Of a DNA stretch of 64,000 nt, positions 45,223 through 55,673 are shown piece after piece. The notes beneath the pieces were generated by a model. It was not told where the DNA came from and did not search any database. It saw only the letters and a list, made by a program, of their open reading frames with translations. A program made the translations under genes and the position numbers. How positions within the stretch are numbered: position 1 is the first letter of the stretch; each line of letters begins with the position of its first letter. This stretch comes from Eucommia ulmoides (lineage: Eukaryota > Streptophyta > Magnoliopsida > Garryales > Eucommiaceae), in assembly GCA_016647705.1 (NCBI GenBank), contig CM028338.1, positions 24,563,077 through 24,627,076 of the forward strand. The letters are read 5' to 3'.

Positions 45223-45862
45223 CTATTTCGTAATATGCTTTAAACCCATTCCTCTCCATAAGCAGTTTACTCTATCTCGTGTAAGACCTTTGGTCAATGG
45301 ATCTACAATGTTATATTTTGACTTAATATAATCAATTAAGATAAATCCATTAGAAATTAACTGACGTATGGTATTATGCCTTTGACGTTTATGTCGAGAC
45401 TTACTATTATACATACTACTATGTGCTCTTCCAATAGCTGATTGACTATCCCTATGTATGCAAATAGCTGGCATATGCTTAGTCCATATCGGAATATCTT
45501 CCAAAATTTTTCAAAGCCACTCTGCTTCTTCTATTGCTTTATCTAAGGCAATAAATTTAGATTCTATTGTGGATCTAACAATTCATGTTTGCTTATAGAA
45601 TTTCCATAACACAACAATTCTTCCTAATACAATGACATATCGGCTCGTGGATTTAGTGTCTTCAGTATCAGATATCTAATTGTATCACTGTACCCTTTAA
45701 GTACTGTTGGATATCTCATATAATGCAAACCATAATTTTGAGTATATCTTAAATATCACAAAAGTCTCACTATAGCTTTCCAAAGCTCTCTACCTAGATT
45801 GTTAGTGAACTTGCTTAATTTACTTACTGCGTAAGAAATATAAGGTCTTGCACAATTCATTA
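45223..45862 (-). pseudogene. Copia RNase H remnant
   Basis: Near-collinear with Ty1/copia RT C-terminus and RNase H: NCARPYISYAVSKLSKF, then YLRYTQNYGLHY, later an open 93-codon segment with IHRDSQSAIGRAHSSMYNSK, RHNTIRQLISNG and DPLTKGLTRDRV, ending GLKHITK. Several stops and a probable frame change lie between 45505 and 45720. It is non-functional. Confidence 0.8.
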
Positions 45863-45879
45863 CATATATATACTAGGGT

Positions 45880-46053
45880 AGGGCACGGGTGTAAAAAATA
45901 TTGAAACTAAAAAAAACTGAAATAGCACGGGCGTAAAAAATATTGAACCTAAAAAACACTGAAATAATCTCTTCTGTATGTACAACATTCTACATAATTT
46001 TTATTAAAATATCAACAATAATTAACAATAACCAACAAAAAATGTTGTATGGG
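45880..46053. repeat. 42-bp direct repeat at the Athila target
   Basis: GCACGGG(T/C)GTAAAAAATATTGAA starts at 45884 and 45926. A similar GGCACGGGTGTAAAAC word appears on the far side of the Athila element at about 59162, so the insertion seems to split a pre-existing repeat. Confidence 0.55.
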
Positions 46054-47647
46054 TGATAGGTGTAAAATACCTATCTAATTCTAAACCGAATTTGCTAATT
46101 TTCGAGTATTTTATTGAAGTTTGAATATCGTTTTAGTTGTTTTTATTAGTCAGGAGCAGGGACGTAAACAATTGGTAAACTGAGCAAAATGGTGCGAAAG
46201 GGGTAGCCAAAAAGATGAAAAAAATAAGGTTTCAAATAACAAAGCAAATCCGCCTAGGCGAAGTTTCCACAGCCTAGGCGGACATTTATCAGAAAGTTGC
46301 AATGTTGAAAATTTGAAATCCGCCTAGGCGAAGTTTCCACCGCCTAGGCAAAAATCCATCAGAATGTTGCAAGGGCTGAAGTATTGAATCCGCCTAGGCG
46401 GAAATCCACCAAAACGCTGGAAGTACTGAACTGCTGGATAGAGCTGCACTGCTGTAAATCCGCCTAGGCGAAGTAGCTACCGCCTAGGCAAAATTCCGTC
46501 AGAAAGATAAGGAGTCAAGAAGTTAGTCCTTCGCCTAAGCGAAGATTCTACCGCTTAGACGGAATTCTAACCGACTTAAACTCCGCCTAAGCGAAATTTC
46601 CACCGCTTAGGCGGAAATCGCAGAACAGGTCAAAATATCTGTTTAGATATTTTTGAACCCCTAAGCCTATAAATACCCCTTGGCCACGTCTGAAACTGGT
46701 TGTTGAAGAACCCTAACCCTAGAAAAGAGCTCTTAAGCTATATTTGGAAGATCAAGAAGGAGGTTCATCATTCGGATAAAGAAGGATAACTTGCGGACCG
46801 ATCATTAGTGACAGTGAACCGTTTCACTTCCAGATTTGATCATTTCTCTCTTGTTTTATTCTTTGTAATAACTTTTTCATATCTAAGAATGTTGAATCCC
46901 TCTTACTTTGTATGGTATATAGCTAAGAACTTGTAGTAGTAGTTAAATGTTACTTAGGTGTAGTCAAAATAATGTAACCGTTTAGTTGAGTAAATTTATG
47001 TTACTTTAATGAGTAGTTTGTCTAAATCCGATTGTGTTCATCGTTATTCTTGTTATTATGCTTGTATTGATAAACCGAGAGTACGGGGTTTGACACTCGG
47101 AGAGGTAACCCCGGATTCAGACTAGGGTAAATACAACGTGACCTTCTAACGACCCGGGAGGGCGTTAGAACATATGCAACCCATGACGTTGGCTCAAAAC
47201 TCACGCGACCTAGGGTTGTTAAGGCGTTGAAGGGGACTTCTTCGTTGACACGAAGTCGTGTAATCCCTCGTTTTACACTCGGGAGAGGTAGCGGAGGAGT
47301 TATTGATACAGAGGTTGTCGGATTAGATAGAAACCGTTATAGCTAACTAAATGAAATTGGTTATGCATTATATGAAAGAAATTTATACCTAAGTAATTAG
47401 TGTAATTAAAACTAACCTTATAGTTGTCATTTATCTTAGTATAGTAATTAGAAAACAAACAACATTTGATTAGTCGAGATAATATGAAACTATTGAAATC
47501 GCAATACTCACTTGAATTACTGGCCATTCCCAGCGGAACGATATCCGATCCTAAAAGATCCATTATATTAAAACTAGACCTCGTACACTTGCAAGTAGTC
47601 CAATTACCGCGAGGAGGAAACAAAGTAGTTAAATCCGAGCGCGTACA
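46054..47647 (+). repeat. 5' LTR of the Athila element
   Basis: 1594 bp. TATA box TATAAATA at 46668-46675, followed by AACCCTAACCCTAG, a telomere-motif-like box common in plant 5' leaders. U3 contains an array of paired CGCCTAGGCG-type palindromes (46250-46620). Compared with the 3' LTR it lacks one 20-bp segment between two CCGCCTAGGC copies near 46390 and one G near 47098. Confidence 0.92.
46245..46620 (+). repeat. Palindrome-pair minisatellite in U3 of the 5' LTR
   Basis: Units begin near 46251, 46319, 46389, 46458, 46530 and 46583. Most have the form CCGCCTAGGCG-AAGTTTCCAC-CGCCTAGGCGG, with CGCCTAAGCG variants in the last two. Spacing is about 69-73 bp except the last (about 53). Confidence 0.85.
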
Positions 47648-47653
47648 AGTTTT

Positions 47654-47671
47654 TGGCGCCGTTGCCGGGGA
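47654..47671 (+). promoter_or_regulatory. Primer binding site, tRNA-Asp
   Basis: TGGCGCCGTTGCCGGGGA is exactly complementary to the 3' end of plant tRNA-Asp, including the CCA tail. This is the usual primer type for Athila-like elements. Confidence 0.9.
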
Positions 47672-47716
47672 TTGGTTGTTGTCAAATTCTATTCCCGTCA
47701 ACGTCCACCAAGTTTT

Positions 47717-47734
47717 TGGGGCCGTTGCCGGGGA
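47717..47734 (+). repeat. Second, imperfect copy of the primer site
   Basis: TGGGGCCGTTGCCGGGGA, one mismatch from the true site 63 bp upstream. Both copies are preceded by AAGTTTT, and CCAAGTTTTTGG precedes this one, so the LTR-PBS junction sequence appears to have been duplicated. Confidence 0.8.
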
Positions 47735-47866
47735 ACGGCAATGTGTTTTTCAATTAAGTTGATATTGTGATTAAGTAATTGAATGTTAATCACGATAATT
47801 CTTTTGCTTTTAAATTTTATTCAATTCATTTATTTATTTTATTTATCAATTGAATTTGAACAGTGC

Positions 47867-49923
47867 ATGCGGCGGAGTAAACGTATTGCTAAGCAAAAAG
47901 AAGAAAAAGCTACATCAATGGCCGGTGGACATGAAAATATTCCGCAACCACCAGAGCCGCAAGCACTCCAGCCTCCGGAGCATGAGAGGCCACAACGAGT
48001 CCTTCGGGACTATTATCAGCCCCTCATGTTGGACAATTATTCAGGGATCCGGAGGCAGCCGATCCAAGCTAACAACTTTGAGTTGAAACCCGCCTTAATC
48101 AACATGGTTCAGCAAAACCAATTGGCGGGAATCTTCACGAAGATCCCAACGTACACTTGGCTACTTTTTTGGAAATCTGTGATACCGTAAAGATCAACGG
48201 AGTCGCCGAAGATGTGATAAGGCTGAGGTTATTTCTATTTTCCTTACGAGACAGAACAAGGGGATGGTTTCAATCGATTCAGCCTGGAAGCATTAACACT
48301 TGGGAGGACCTTGCACAAAGGTTCCTCACTAAGTTCTTCCCACCCTCGAAGACGTCTCAACTCCGAGGCAAAATTGCGCAGTTTCGTCAGAGAGATTTCG
48401 AGCCATTATTTGAAGCGTGGGAGAGGTTTAAAGACTTATTGAGAAGGTGCCCCCAACACGGTTATCAAGATTGGTTTCAAACCCAATTATTCTATAACGG
48501 GTTGGATGGCCAGACAAGAACGATAGTCGATGCGGCCTTCGAGGGATCATTGTTGCCCAAAACCCCAACCGAAGCAAATGTGTTATTAGAGGAGATGGCG
48601 GCTAATAACTATCAATGGCCAAATGAAAGGAACACGGGAAGACGGGTCGCTTCTAGCCATGAATCGGACCATATTTCGACATTATCGGCCCAAGTGTCCA
48701 AGCTCTCGGACCAATTAGTCGCTTTATCTACAAAAGGTGCTTTGTCGAATCAAGGGGAGGAGATAGCGGCAAGTAGTTCTCAGTCCGGATTGGATAACGA
48801 GTTTGAGGAATGCCATTTTCTAAACAACCGTGCTTACACTTTCAGGCCGGCTACCAACATTCCAACTCACTACAATCCCGGACTTCGTAATCATGAGAAC
48901 TTTTCATATGCGAATAATCAGAATACTTTGCGGCCACCTCCGGGGTATGGAATTCAATCTTTGGGATATCTAATGCAAGCTAATCGCCAAATGCAACAAC
49001 CGCCAATGCACAATCCGAAGCCAAATTTGGATGAAGTTCTGGGATCATTTATGAAAGAGACGCAGACTATGATGCGTGAGACGCATAATCGCCTGAATAA
49101 ACATGAAACACGGCTGGACTCTATTGATACCACGTGTACCAACACTAATACCACGGTGAAGGCTCTTGAGACTCAAATCGCGCAACTTGCTAGGGCAATT
49201 CAAGAACAACAAAAAGGGAAGTTTCCAAGCAACAAGGAAACCAACCCTCGTGAATGCAAGGTGATTAAGTTGAGGAGCGGCAGAGACGTGGAAGTGAGGA
49301 GGCCTATGGAAACTGAGTCGGATATGAGTCATGAGTTTTCGGATGATGAACCAAGAACTAGTGCGGAGGAGAAAGTTGAGGAAAAGGTTGATGAAGGAAA
49401 GGAGAAGCTGAGTAAAGAAGACGTTATTGGGAGTAATAGCAAGGAGAAAGTTAAGGAGAGAATAAGAGATGAAAGGGTGATACCGGGAAGAGTAACATTT
49501 TCAAAGAATCCGCCGATTCTAGTCACACCATTTCCATATCCTCAAAGGTTCCAAAAGAGGAAGTTGGATGTTCAATTCGAAAAATTTCTTGAAATCTTCA
49601 AGAAAATCCACATCAACATTCCCTTTGCGGATGCTTTGGAACAAATGCCCAATTATGGAAAGTTCTTGAAGGATATCATGACAAAGAAGCGGAAGTTGGA
49701 GGATTATGAAATGGTGAAGCTAACTGAAGAGTGTAGTGCAATACTACAGAGGAAGCTGCCTACTAAATTGAAGGATCTGGGTAGTTTTACAATCCCGTGT
49801 ACTATCGGGAAATCCCATTTTGATAAGGTAATTTGTGATCTAGGGGAAAGTATCAATTTGATGCCTTCTTCCGTTTATCGGAAGTTAGGACTCGGAAGTG
49901 GACCGTTCTCTAACCTATCCTAA
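47867..49923 (+). pseudogene. Athila gag and protease, frameshifted
   Basis: Starts ATG at 47867 (MRRSKRIAKQKEEK). The first 85-90 codons lie in one frame; a single-base frame change between about 48120 and 48140 moves the rest into another frame, where LATFLEICDTVKING, GWFQSIQPGSINTWEDLAQRF and RRCPQHGYQDWFQTQLFYNGL identify the gag domain (capsid). A charged Glu/Lys linker (49320-49470) follows. The aspartic protease has VICDLGESINLMPSSVYRKLGLG (Asp codon at 49837); the family usually shows DLGAS, so Ala is Glu here. The frame ends at a TAA (49921-49923) inside a duplicated segment, before pol. Gag would form the particle and protease would mature the polyprotein; neither can be made intact. 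Confidence 0.85.
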
Positions 49924-52900
49924 GGCAAGTATCAAAGCGGACCGTTCTCTAACCTATCCTAAGGGGATCATTAAGGATGTGTTGGTGAAAGTGGACAAAT
50001 TTATTTTCCCGGTGGATTTCGTGGTACTTGAGATAGAAGAAGACCGAGAGATCCCGATCATCCTTGGAAGACCTTTCCTTGCAACGGGAAAGGCCTTAAT
50101 AGATGTGCATAATGGCAATTTGACCTTAAGAGTGAATGATGAAGAAATAAGGTTCAACATTTTTAACACTATGAACTTTCCGGATGAATCTCCCAATTGC
50201 AATCGAGTTGATGTTGTGGACTCTTGCGTGGAAGAGTTCTTTCTTACAAACATGGATATGGATACCTTAGAGCACAGTCTCACAAATTCCTTATCTATGG
50301 GGGATTTTGGTGAGGGAGGCTCTACCACGGACTTTGATGTTGTGGAATACGTGCTAGCTCTAGATGCTCAACCGAAAGACATAGATTGTCTTATTCATGT
50401 GGCGGAGATTGAACAAGTTGAAGACTCTCCCAAGAAATCAAATCCACCTCACGGTCGGTTATTACTCAAACAATTACCGGAACACCTTCAGTATATCTTT
50501 TTGGGAGAGAATTTGACCGATCCAGTTATAATCTCATCAACTCTAATGGAAGAAGAGGAGAGTAAGTTACTAAGAATCTTGAAGAGGCACCGGTCCGCTT
50601 TTGCTTGGTCTATTTCAGATATCAAGGGAATTAGTCCGTCGGTGTGTATGCATAAGATTTTGATGGAGGATACGTTTAAACCCTCTATTGAACATCAACG
50701 GCGGCTAAATTCGGCTATGAAGGAAGTGGTGAGAGCGGAGATGTTGAAGCTCTTGAATGCGGGGATTATATACGCCATATCCGATAGTGAGTGGGTGAGC
50801 CTGGTGCAAGTGGTGCCAAAGAAAGGAGGCATGACGGTAGTAAAGAATGAGAAGGATGACCTTATTCCGACATGGACCATCACAGGGTGGCGTGTATGTA
50901 TTGATTATCAGAGATTAAATAAGGTAACGAGGAAAGATCATTTTCCTCTTCCTTTCATTGATCAAATGCTAGATCGTTTAGCCAGTTATGAGTACTACTG
51001 CTTTCTTGATGGCTATTCCAGTTATAATCAAATAGCCATTGCACCGGAGAACCAAGAGAAGACGACTTTCACATGCCCGTATGGAACGTTTGCATATCGA
51101 TGTATGTCGTTTGGCCTTTGCAATGCACCGACAACTTTCCAACGGTGTATGATGGCGATATTTTCTGATATCGTGGAGGAGAAAATGGAAATCTTTATGG
51201 ATGACTTCTCAGTCTTTGGATCGCCCTTTGATCACTGCCTCTACAATCTAGCGCTTGTTCTTGACCGATGTGAAGAGAAGAATTTGGTTCTAAATTGGGA
51301 GAAGTGCCACTTTATGGTTAAAGTGGGGATTGTCTTAGGTCATCGAGTCTCTTCCAAGAGGCTTGAGGTGGACCGAGCAAAGATAGAAACGATTGAGAAG
51401 CTTCCGCCACCAATAAATGTGAAAAAAGTTCGAAGTTTCTTGGGGCATGCCGGCTTTTACCGGCGCTTTATTAAGGATTTCTTGAAGACGGTGAAGCCGT
51501 TATGTCACCTTCTTGAGAAGGATACTTCGTTTGAATTCAATGAAACTTGCATGGAGGCGTTTAAGGCGATAAAAGAGAAGTTGATCACGGCTCCAATAAT
51601 GGTCGTTCCGGATTAGGAAATGCCATTTGAGATAATGTGCGATGTGAGTAACTATGCCGTTGGCGCGGTGTTAGGCCAACGGAAGGAGAAGATCTTCCGC
51701 TCGATCTATTATGCAAGCAAAACATTGAATGACGCCCAGGAGAATTACACCACAACGGAGAAAGAAATGCTAGCGGTGGTCTTTGCTTGTGATAAGTTCC
51801 GTTCATACATCATTGGGTCAAAAGTGATCGTCTACACAGATCACGCGGCTATCCGGTACTTATTTGCTAAGAAAGATGCCAAGCCAAGGTTGATTAGGTG
51901 GATTCTCTTATTACAAGAGTTTGATGCGGAGATAAGGGACAAAAAGAGGAGTGAGAACGTTGTGGCCGACCATTTGTCGAGGTTGATCCAAGATGACGTT
52001 GGTGACGAGTCTAATATCACGGAAGTGTTCCCTGACGAACAACTCTTTGCAGTAGAAAATTCACTTCTGTGGTATGCTGACATTGTTAATTATCTTGCAT
52101 GTGGCGTGTTACCACCTGAGTTGACGGGAGCCCAAAGGAAGAAATTTATTTTTGATGCTAAGTATTATCTGTGGGACGAGCCATTGCTATTCAAGAAATG
52201 TGTTGATCAGGTGATCCGGAGATGTGTTCCGGAAGAGGAAATGGCTAGTATTCTCTACCATTGCCATTCATCACCTTGTGGCGGCCATTTCGGTGCGACT
52301 CGGACAGCATCAAAGGTACTGCAATCAGGTTTTTACTGGCTCTCTTTGTTTAAAGATTCATATACGTTTGTAAAAACCTATGATAGATGTCAAAGGGTGG
52401 GTAACATATCAAGGAGGCATGAGTTGCCACTGACGTAAATTCTTAAGCTTGAGTTGTTTGATGTGTGGGGCTTGGATTACATGGGACCACTTCCGCCCTC
52501 ATTCGGGAAGGAGTATATTCTGCTAGCGGTGGATTATGTGTCCAAATGGGTCGAGGCCGTGGCAACACCTACTAACGATGCCAAAGTGGTGTTAAAGTTC
52601 CTTCAACATAATGTCATGACACGGTTCGGGACACCTCGAGCCTTAATTAGTGATGAGGGGACCTACTTCTGTAACAAAATGCTCAATGCCTTGTTGGCAA
52701 AGTATGAAGTGAGGCACAAGGTGGCGCTACCATACCACCCACAGACAAATGGCCAAGCGAAAGTTTTAAACCGTGAGATCAAGCTCATTCTGGAAAAGAC
52801 GGTTCATACAAATCGCAAGGATTGGGCGGTAAAGCTTGATGATGCTTTATGGGCGTATCGCACGGCTTTTAAGACACCGATCGGCATGTCGCCATATCGA

Positions 52901-53347
52901 TTGGTGTTTGGGAAAGCTTTCCATTTGCCCGTTGAATTGGAGCACCGTGCATTCTGGGCGATAAAGAAACTCAATTTTGACATAAAAGCTTCTGGTGTGC
53001 AACGTCTCCTCCAATTAAATGAAATAGAGGAATTCCGACACGAGGCTTATGAGAATGCCAAGCTCTACAAAGATAAAACGAAGAGGTGGCATGACAAAAT
53101 GATAGTCCGGAGGGAGTTCAGTCTGGGCCAACAAGTCCTATTGTTTAATTCAAGGCTGAGGCTCTTTCCTAGAAAGTTGAAGTCTCGGTGGTCTGGACCG
53201 TTCCGGATCAAGCATATCTATCCATTTGGAGCCATCGAGCTAGAAGCCGAAGACGGACGTACTTTCCGAGTCAACGGGGAGCGGTTCAAGCATTACTTCA
53301 AAAATAAAGAGCGAGTTGTGGAGAACATCTCCCTCGTTGAAGGATAA
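49898..53347 (+). pseudogene. Athila pol: reverse transcriptase, RNase H, integrase
   Basis: One frame runs to 53347, broken only by TAG at 51614-51616 and TAA at 52436-52438. RT: NAGIIYAISDSEWVSLVQVV, then RVCIDYQRLNKVTRKDHFPLPF, CFLDGYSSYNQI and FMDD catalytic motif (51194-51205). RNase [51 protein letters not shown]. Integrase: zinc-binding region with [12 protein letters not shown] but KTYDRCQ where the family has a Cys pair, so one zinc ligand is lost. The core has VWGLDYMGP and [10 protein letters not shown], then [12 protein letters not shown]: Lys occupies the position 35 residues after the second Asp where the catalytic Glu belongs. With stops and dead integrase this copy cannot replicate by itself. 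Confidence 0.9.
49900..49965 (+). repeat. 39-bp tandem duplication at the protease-RT boundary
   Basis: GGACCGTTCTCTAACCTATC occurs at 49900 and 49939. Sequence between the copies (AAGGCAAGTATCAAAGC) is probably part of the original. The gag-pro frame stops in the first copy, and the pol frame reads through the second in another frame. Confidence 0.85.
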
Positions 53348-53620
53348 AGACGGAATTCTTGAAACGTCCATGCTAGGGACGTAAAACCAAGCAACATTTT
53401 TTTTGACGTGACATCGAGGGTAACGAATATTCCCAACTTTTGTATAAATACCTTTTTGGAGATCGTATTGATCTCGCTATATTAATTTTTTGTGGTGAAT
53501 TGATGAGGTTAGATGCTTAGGATTGATTTGCATGCTAAAACTAATTTGAGGATTGAAGAGGAAATAAGAGGTGTAGAGAAACAATGTGAAAACCTGAAGG
53601 AATCCAGCTTCGGTCCACAC
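53348..53620 (+). other. Noncoding spacer after Athila pol
   Basis: Follows the pol stop. Contains GCTAGGGACGTAAAACCAAGCAACATTTT. No ORF recognised. Confidence 0.5.
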
Positions 53621-53624
53621 TAGC

Positions 53625-54030
53625 AAAAATTCGCCTAAGCGGTAAAACCACCGCCTAGGCGAAAATTGGACAAAAAGACTGAGAAAACATTTTGGCGTAA
53701 TTTCGCCCAGGCGGAGAAACCACCGCCCAGGCGAAAATTGGATAGAAAAAGTCTCAATTTTATACTGCCGTAAGTTCGCCCAAGCGGTAAAACCACCGCC
53801 TAGGTGGAAAATGAAGAAAAGTTGAGTTCCTACACTGGCGTACATTCGCTCAGGCGGAAAACCCACCGCCTAAGCGGATTTACAACCAAATCAGGGTTTC
53901 ACACAGGTGTAAACTCGCCCTGGCGGAAAAAACCACTGCCTAAGCAGATTTACACCATAAAGTTTTTAAAAAGAAAAGGCGCTAATCCGCCTAAGCGGTA
54001 AAACCACCGCCTAGGCGAATTTACATGAAC
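53625..54030 (+). repeat. Palindrome-pair minisatellite between pol and the env-position ORF
   Basis: Six units begin at 53631, 53703, 53776, 53846, 53915 and 53987 (spacing 69-73 bp). Each is a TCGCC(T/C)A(A/G)GCGG arm, an AAAACCAC-type spacer, then a CGCC(T/C)AGGCG arm, then AAAATTGG or TTTACA. The arms are inverted and complementary, so each unit can form a hairpin. The same palindrome and period occur in U3 of the LTRs. Confidence 0.85.
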
Positions 54031-54680
54031 TCTGTTTTTAAAACGCACAGTCCACTTCGCAAACGGCATTTCCCTCCTAAAAATTTTAAGAAACCTCTCC
54101 ATTTCACCATCCCAAATTCCTTCCTCCCTTTAAAGATTCATTCTATAGTGCTAAAAACTTGGATTTTCACCAAGAATCTTCCTCAAAACGTGGAATTCCT
54201 CCACCCATTCTCGAAAATTAGGGTTCGAACTGTGAAACAGTGCGAAATCACCATTTCTCACTGATTTGATCAAATTTTTTGACAAGTAAGTGTCAATGAT
54301 CCTATTCTTCACTTAGTTGATGAATTATTTGCTTCATTTGCTCATTTATTTCAACAAAACATTGGATTTGATTGGAACCCTAAACCCTTTGAACCCTAAT
54401 TTGCGATTTTCATGTTAAATGGGATTGAGGAATGCTAAATGATAAACCCTATCATATTTTTGTGTTGATATACAATTTGAATCATGTAGTTTGCGCTACA
54501 TTGCGACAAAAATGTGATTTGGTTATGGTTGGTAGGATATATATTGAGATTTGTATCATTTGGTTTTGATTGGCATATGATTGATAAAATAGGGTATGGT
54601 TGGTTCGCTGACTAGGGTTTGAATTGCATATTCTATTGTTATTATTTTGGTTGGTGTTGTGATTTTAATTTTTAGGAAAA

Positions 54681-55673
54681 ATGGCAAAACGCCGGGCTGC
54701 CAAGCATCCAAGAACAGACAAACCTCCGTCTGTGTCGGACTTCAATTCCCTTAAATTTGTTTCTAAGCAGGCGGAGGATCGGTATAAAGAGCATGAGAGT
54801 AAGCGGCCAGGCATCCGTTAAAGAGGATTTGGGCCTTTGAATGACTTTCCTGAAGAAATCAGAACTGTTATTGTGCAAAGACGATGGCAATAGTTTTGTG
54901 CTCCACCTCCCACAGGAGAGTTGGCCCTAGTTCGAGAATTTTATGCAAATATCGCAGAGGCCACAGGAGTTCAAACACGGGTCCGAAACATCCCCATCCT
55001 ATTCAGTGCCGATCATTTTAATGAATTGCTAGGGTTGACGGCGCCTGAAGCTTCAAGAGATTTAGACGATGCTGCCTCACCAACCATGAGTTCGGTGATT
55101 CAGGCCTTGACAACAGGCAACGCACAATAGACCAACACATGGCAGGGCCAAGCAATCTTTAAGTCGCGATTTCTAAAACTGATCCTAAGGATTTAGTTCT
55201 CATTTATCTGCGCTAATCTGCTCCCGACGACCCATGTGTCTGACGTGTCCAAGGAGAGAGCTTTCATGCTCTACGGTATCGATAGAGGGACCCCCATAAA
55301 CGTCGGCTGGCACATTTATTCTTCCATACTTCATACTGCAGGGACGAAAAATGGTGGCCTCCATTTTCCCTCCTTTCTCACTGCGCTCTTTCAACGAGCC
55401 AGAGTTTGGATCACATCCACAAGCCCCTTTCCACCTGTGAAGCCACTTGATCTAGCAATGATTAACAGGTTATGGAAAGGCCGACCAGGAGAAGGAGAGG
55501 AGGGTCAAGAAGAGGAAAAATACGGTCTTTCCGAACCACCAACGCCTACAACCAGCCGAGGCCAGATCACCCAAATCTCAAGAAATGTCGAGAGTCTCCA
55601 GTCCGATGTGAGCCAGCTTCAAGCTAATTTGGCTCGGATGGAGAACTACATGGAGTCATACATCCGGCAATAA
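54681..55673 (+). pseudogene. Athila env-position ORF (plant transposon protein domain)
   Basis: One frame from ATG 54681 (MAKRRAAKHPRTDKPPS) to the stop at 55671-55673, interrupted by TAA 54819, TAG 54891, TAG 55128 and TAG 55194. Recognisable parts: GFGPLNDFPEEIRTVIVQRRWQ, FYANIAEATGVQTRVRNIPILF, HFNELLGLTAPE, INVGWHIYSSILHTAG, and a C-terminal coiled-coil-like NVESLQSDVSQLQANLARMENYMES. This matches the protein commonly found in the env position of Athila-like elements and annotated as a putative plant transposon protein. No signal peptide or transmembrane segment is evident in it, so an envelope function is not shown. Its role is unknown to me. Confidence 0.75.

Larger units (their letters stand above)
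43370..45862 (-). mobile_element. Ty1/copia retrotransposon, 3' part
   Basis: Minus-strand order: RNase H remnant (45862-45223), 3' untranslated region with GACTGGAGATCTCAAGATCTAG (typical of this copia group), a short purine tract TGAGGGAC (44609-44602), then the 3' LTR from 44601 (TGTTGTATTAAATAA) to 43370 (ACCAACA). The LTR has a TATA box (CTATAAAATGAC, about 43935) and a CGTTGTATCCTAGGAGGCAA leader related to the solo LTR at 37587. The element stops at about 45862; everything 5' of RNase H is missing. Confidence 0.65.

Noticed and set aside
53625..54030. Regular repeats with about 70-bp spacing resembling a CRISPR array
   Set aside because: Spacers are similar to each other, the arrays recur inside LTRs, and the DNA is plant nuclear; it is a retrotransposon minisatellite.
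54681..55673. Calling the Athila third ORF a true envelope glycoprotein
   Set aside because: No signal peptide or transmembrane segment is visible and the recognisable domain is a plant transposon protein of unknown function.
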